The notes under the pieces are model-generated. The model worked only from the letters and a program-made list of their open reading frames with translations, had not been told where the DNA came from and did not search any database. Both the position numbers and the translations under genes were made by a program. 64,000 nt of DNA, from assembly GCF_022869805.1 (NCBI RefSeq), contig NZ_CP094974.1:2232001-2296000 (forward strand), written 5' to 3'. Origin of the DNA: Halosolutus halophilus (GTDB taxonomy: Archaea > Halobacteriota > Halobacteria > Halobacteriales > Natrialbaceae). Below, piece after piece: positions 62,054-64,000 of the stretch; position 1 is the first letter of the stretch; each line of letters opens with the position of its first letter.

Positions 62054-63193
62054 TCACTCGTCGGACTCGCCCTCGTCGTCTCCATCGGTCGACGGCTCCG
62101 TCTCGGCATCCGTATCCGCCGATCCCGAATCGTCGTCTGTACTCTCGATCGGGGCTTCGGCAGTCGACCCTCCGGCGTGTCCTCGAGCGAAGGAATCGAT
62201 GGTGAGTTTCGCGCCGCCGAGGACGACGGGTCCGATGAACAGCCCGACGGCACCGAAAACGACGAGACCGCCGAAGATGCCCACGACGACGATAGCGGAG
62301 TTGAAGGCGCTGGTCTGGCCGATCAGTGCTGGCCGAAGGTACGAATCGGAGAAGGTGACGAGCAGACCGTACACGGCCATCGCCGCGCCGGCGGTCGGCC
62401 GCCCGATCGCGACGAGATAGGCCGTAGTCGGAATCCAGATCCCGAACGCGCCGACGAGCGGAAGTAGCGTCAGGACGAACGTGGCGACGGTGAGAAAGAC
62501 GATGGTGGGGACGCCGGCGATCGCCAGTCCGACGCCGAGCAGCACCGCCTGAACGGCTGCGACGGCGACGTTCCCGACGACCGAGGCCCACATGAGCTGA
62601 TCCAGTCCCGCGCGGAGGTCGTCCAGAATCCGGTCGTCGATCGGCAGCACCCACTGGAACCACTCGACGAGCCGATCTCCGTCCCGCAACAGGGCGAAGA
62701 GGACGAACAGCGTGACGGTCAGTCCGATGAACAACCTCGGCAAACTGCCGACGAGATTGAGCACCTCCGTCGCGATTTCCTGGAGACCCGTCGCGATCCG
62801 ATCCTGATTCGATTCGTACAGGCCGACGATATCGACGGTGTAGCCGTTGGTCTCGAGTACGTCCTCGATCGTCTCGATGTCGAACTGTCCTTGTCTGATA
62901 GAGCGGACGACGCGGAGTGCCTGTCGAACGGCGACCGTGACGACGTAGATGAGCGGAATCAGTACGACGAGTAACGTCGCCACGACCACGCCGATCGCCG
63001 CGACTACCGGCCTGACGTGCTTCTCGAGGCGTCGCTGGACGGGAAACAGAATGTACGCGAGAACGACGCCGAACAGGACGTACTGGAGATACGGCAGGAG
63101 AACGAACACCGCGAGGAGTCCGCTCAGCAGTGCGATCGCGGTCAGTCCGGGCTGTTCGAGAATCCAATCGGGCGGATCGTGGCTAACTGACAT
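62054..63193 (-). CDS. AI-2E family transporter
   Basis: 379 residues, seven to eight hydrophobic helices with GLLAVFVLLPYLQYVLFGVVLAY at the start and the family's C-terminal block RPALIGQTSAFNSAIVVVGIFGGL and GLFIGPVVLGG. The last 50 residues are an acidic tail. Family members export small molecules or exchange Na+/H+; the autoinducer name is historical. Confidence 0.85.
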   Translation of the reverse strand: MSVSHDPPDWILEQPGLTAIALLSGLLAVFVLLPYLQYVLFGVVLAYILFPVQRRLEKHVRPVVAAIGVVVATLLVVLIPLIYVVTVAVRQALRVVRSIRQGQFDIETIEDVLETNGYTVDIVGLYESNQDRIATGLQEIATEVLNLVGSLPRLFIGLTVTLFVLFALLRDGDRLVEWFQWVLPIDDRILDDLRAGLDQLMWASVVGNVAVAAVQAVLLGVGLAIAGVPTIVFLTVATFVLTLLPLVGAFGIWIPTTAYLVAIGRPTAGAAMAVYGLLVTFSDSYLRPALIGQTSAFNSAIVVVGIFGGLVVFGAVGLFIGPVVLGGAKLTIDSFARGHAGGSTAEAPIESTDDDSGSADTDAETEPSTDGDDEGESDE

Positions 63194-63260
63194 GGGAGGT
63201 AATTCGACGGTCCGAGAAATTAGCCCGTTGATACGACGCGTCAGCCGCGCCGGCCCGGAA

Positions 63261-64000
63261 TCAGAGCGCCAGGTAGGGGCCGACGCCGAAGAGGACGACC
63301 CCCAGCGCGATCTTCAGCCGATCGGGATCGGCGACGTGGGCCACCTTCCACCCGACGACGACGCCGAGGAGCAGCGGGGTGCCGATGACGACGGCGAGCG
63401 GGAGCAAGACGTTCCCCTGGAGGTAGTACCCCGAAGCCGCGAACACCGCGATGAAGATCGACTGGACCTGTGCGACGGCGACGGCGAGCAGCATGGGAAC
63501 GCCGACAAGCACCAGCGTCGGGACGGCCAGCACCGGCCCGCCGATGCCGAGCAGGCCGCTACAGACCCCGAGGCCCAGGCCGAGGCAAGCCAGCCCGAGT
63601 CGACCGAATCGCGACATCGGATCGACTTCGAACAGCGGATTGAAGCCGCGCCGTTCCCGGTAGAGGATGACGCCGCCCACCGCCATCGAGACGCCGCCGA
63701 GCAGGACGCCGAACAGCGATCGGGGGACGTAGGTGTTCGCCTGCGCGCCGAGCAGCGCCCCGACGATACTCGAGAGGCTGAGCACGATCGCGATCGCGCG
63801 GCTCTCGCCGGTGTTCATCTCGCCGGAGTGGAGGTACGCGGCGCTGCCGACGAGTCCCGTCACGACGAACGTTGCGTGTGCGGTGCCGGCGACCTGGCTC
63901 GAGGGGAGCGGCGTGAGCGAGTAGAGCGCGATCGTCACGAAGATGCCGCCGGGACCGATCGTGGTGATGCCGATGCCGGCGAAGAACGCGATCGCGACGA
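63261..64000 (-). CDS. Sulfite exporter TauE/SafE family permease (5' end outside window)
   Basis: The frame stays open past the last base: it reads VAIAFFAGIGITTIGPGGIF before the ATG or GTG near 63938, which is the normal first helix, so the start lies beyond 64000. GLGVCSGLLGIGGPVLAVP is the second half's characteristic Gly-rich helix. Six to eight membrane helices, moves sulfite, sulfonates or other anions. Truncated only by the window. Confidence 0.85.
   Translation of the reverse strand, partial: VAIAFFAGIGITTIGPGGIFVTIALYSLTPLPSSQVAGTAHATFVVTGLVGSAAYLHSGEMNTGESRAIAIVLSLSSIVGALLGAQANTYVPRSLFGVLLGGVSMAVGGVILYRERRGFNPLFEVDPMSRFGRLGLACLGLGLGVCSGLLGIGGPVLAVPTLVLVGVPMLLAVAVAQVQSIFIAVFAASGYYLQGNVLLPLAVVIGTPLLLGVVVGWKVAHVADPDRLKIALGVVLFGVGPYLAL

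Overview
The window is high-GC DNA from a halophilic archaeon (class Halobacteria; the gene content looks most like Natrialbales-type genomes, which is an inference). The evidence is the very acidic proteins, TATA boxes about 27 bases ahead of start codons (leaderless transcripts), archaeal proteins (RfcL, TopoVI A/B, S8e), a Tat-exported subtilase, a halocyanin-like protein, and several small families known mainly from haloarchaea. It reads as ordinary chromosome; I found no CRISPR array, intact transposase or provirus.

Layout. 1-4 kb: biotin genes bioB (partial), an oxidoreductase, bioF and bioD. 4-7 kb: a small zinc finger, rfcL, a vapBC toxin-antitoxin pair and a fossil duplication of the rfcL/vapC junction. 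7-11 kb: a PhyH dioxygenase with an unusually strong Shine-Dalgarno, a GCS2-type ligase, a CNNM/CorC membrane protein. 11-17 kb: a CinA-domain protein, two YdjM-like membrane paralogs flanking an HTH regulator, a small membrane protein and a zinc-ribbon protein, then an XRE regulator and gcvT-gcvH. 17-22 kb: NYN protein, halolysin-like protease, TatD hydrolase, DUF2150 protein, S8e. 22-28 kb: phosphate region, with an AbrB-PhoU regulator divergent from pstSCAB-phoU across about 850 bases without a recognised gene. 29-34 kb: halocyanin-like protein and the fixABC(X) electron-transfer operon. 34-39.7 kb: a bactofilin-like protein, small genes, a frameshifted VOC gene, HNH, DUF192, a phosphoribosyltransferase, and a LeuA-family synthase preceded by a possible leader ORF. 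40-43 kb: an exported beta-helix protein, a frameshifted small gene, and tRNA-Ser with tandem 3'-end copies. 43-51 kb: PEP carboxylase, a very short gene, and a TPP enzyme convergent with a dehydrogenase-permease pair. 51-54.5 kb: tRNA-Glu with its own 3'-end copy, FAH-family and MBL-fold enzymes, an Nramp remnant, a zinc-ribbon membrane protein. 54.6-58 kb: topoisomerase VI with a nested hairpin over the top6A stop. 58-64 kb: ion channel, SGNH-type protein, SPW-like protein, UspA, AI-2E transporter, and a TauE/SafE permease cut by the window end.

Functional units: biotin synthesis; high-affinity phosphate uptake with two PhoU-type proteins; electron bifurcation or transfer to quinone through FixABCX; glycine cleavage (T and H only here); anaplerosis by PEP carboxylase; DNA replication and topology (RfcL, TopoVI).

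The most unexplained signal is structural. Both tRNA genes are followed, on their own strand, by extra copies of their 3' ends set inside inverted repeats whose stem sequences differ between units while the architecture is kept. A related class of signal, partial duplicates of gene ends, is seen at rfcL/vapC and at the 3' end of top6A.
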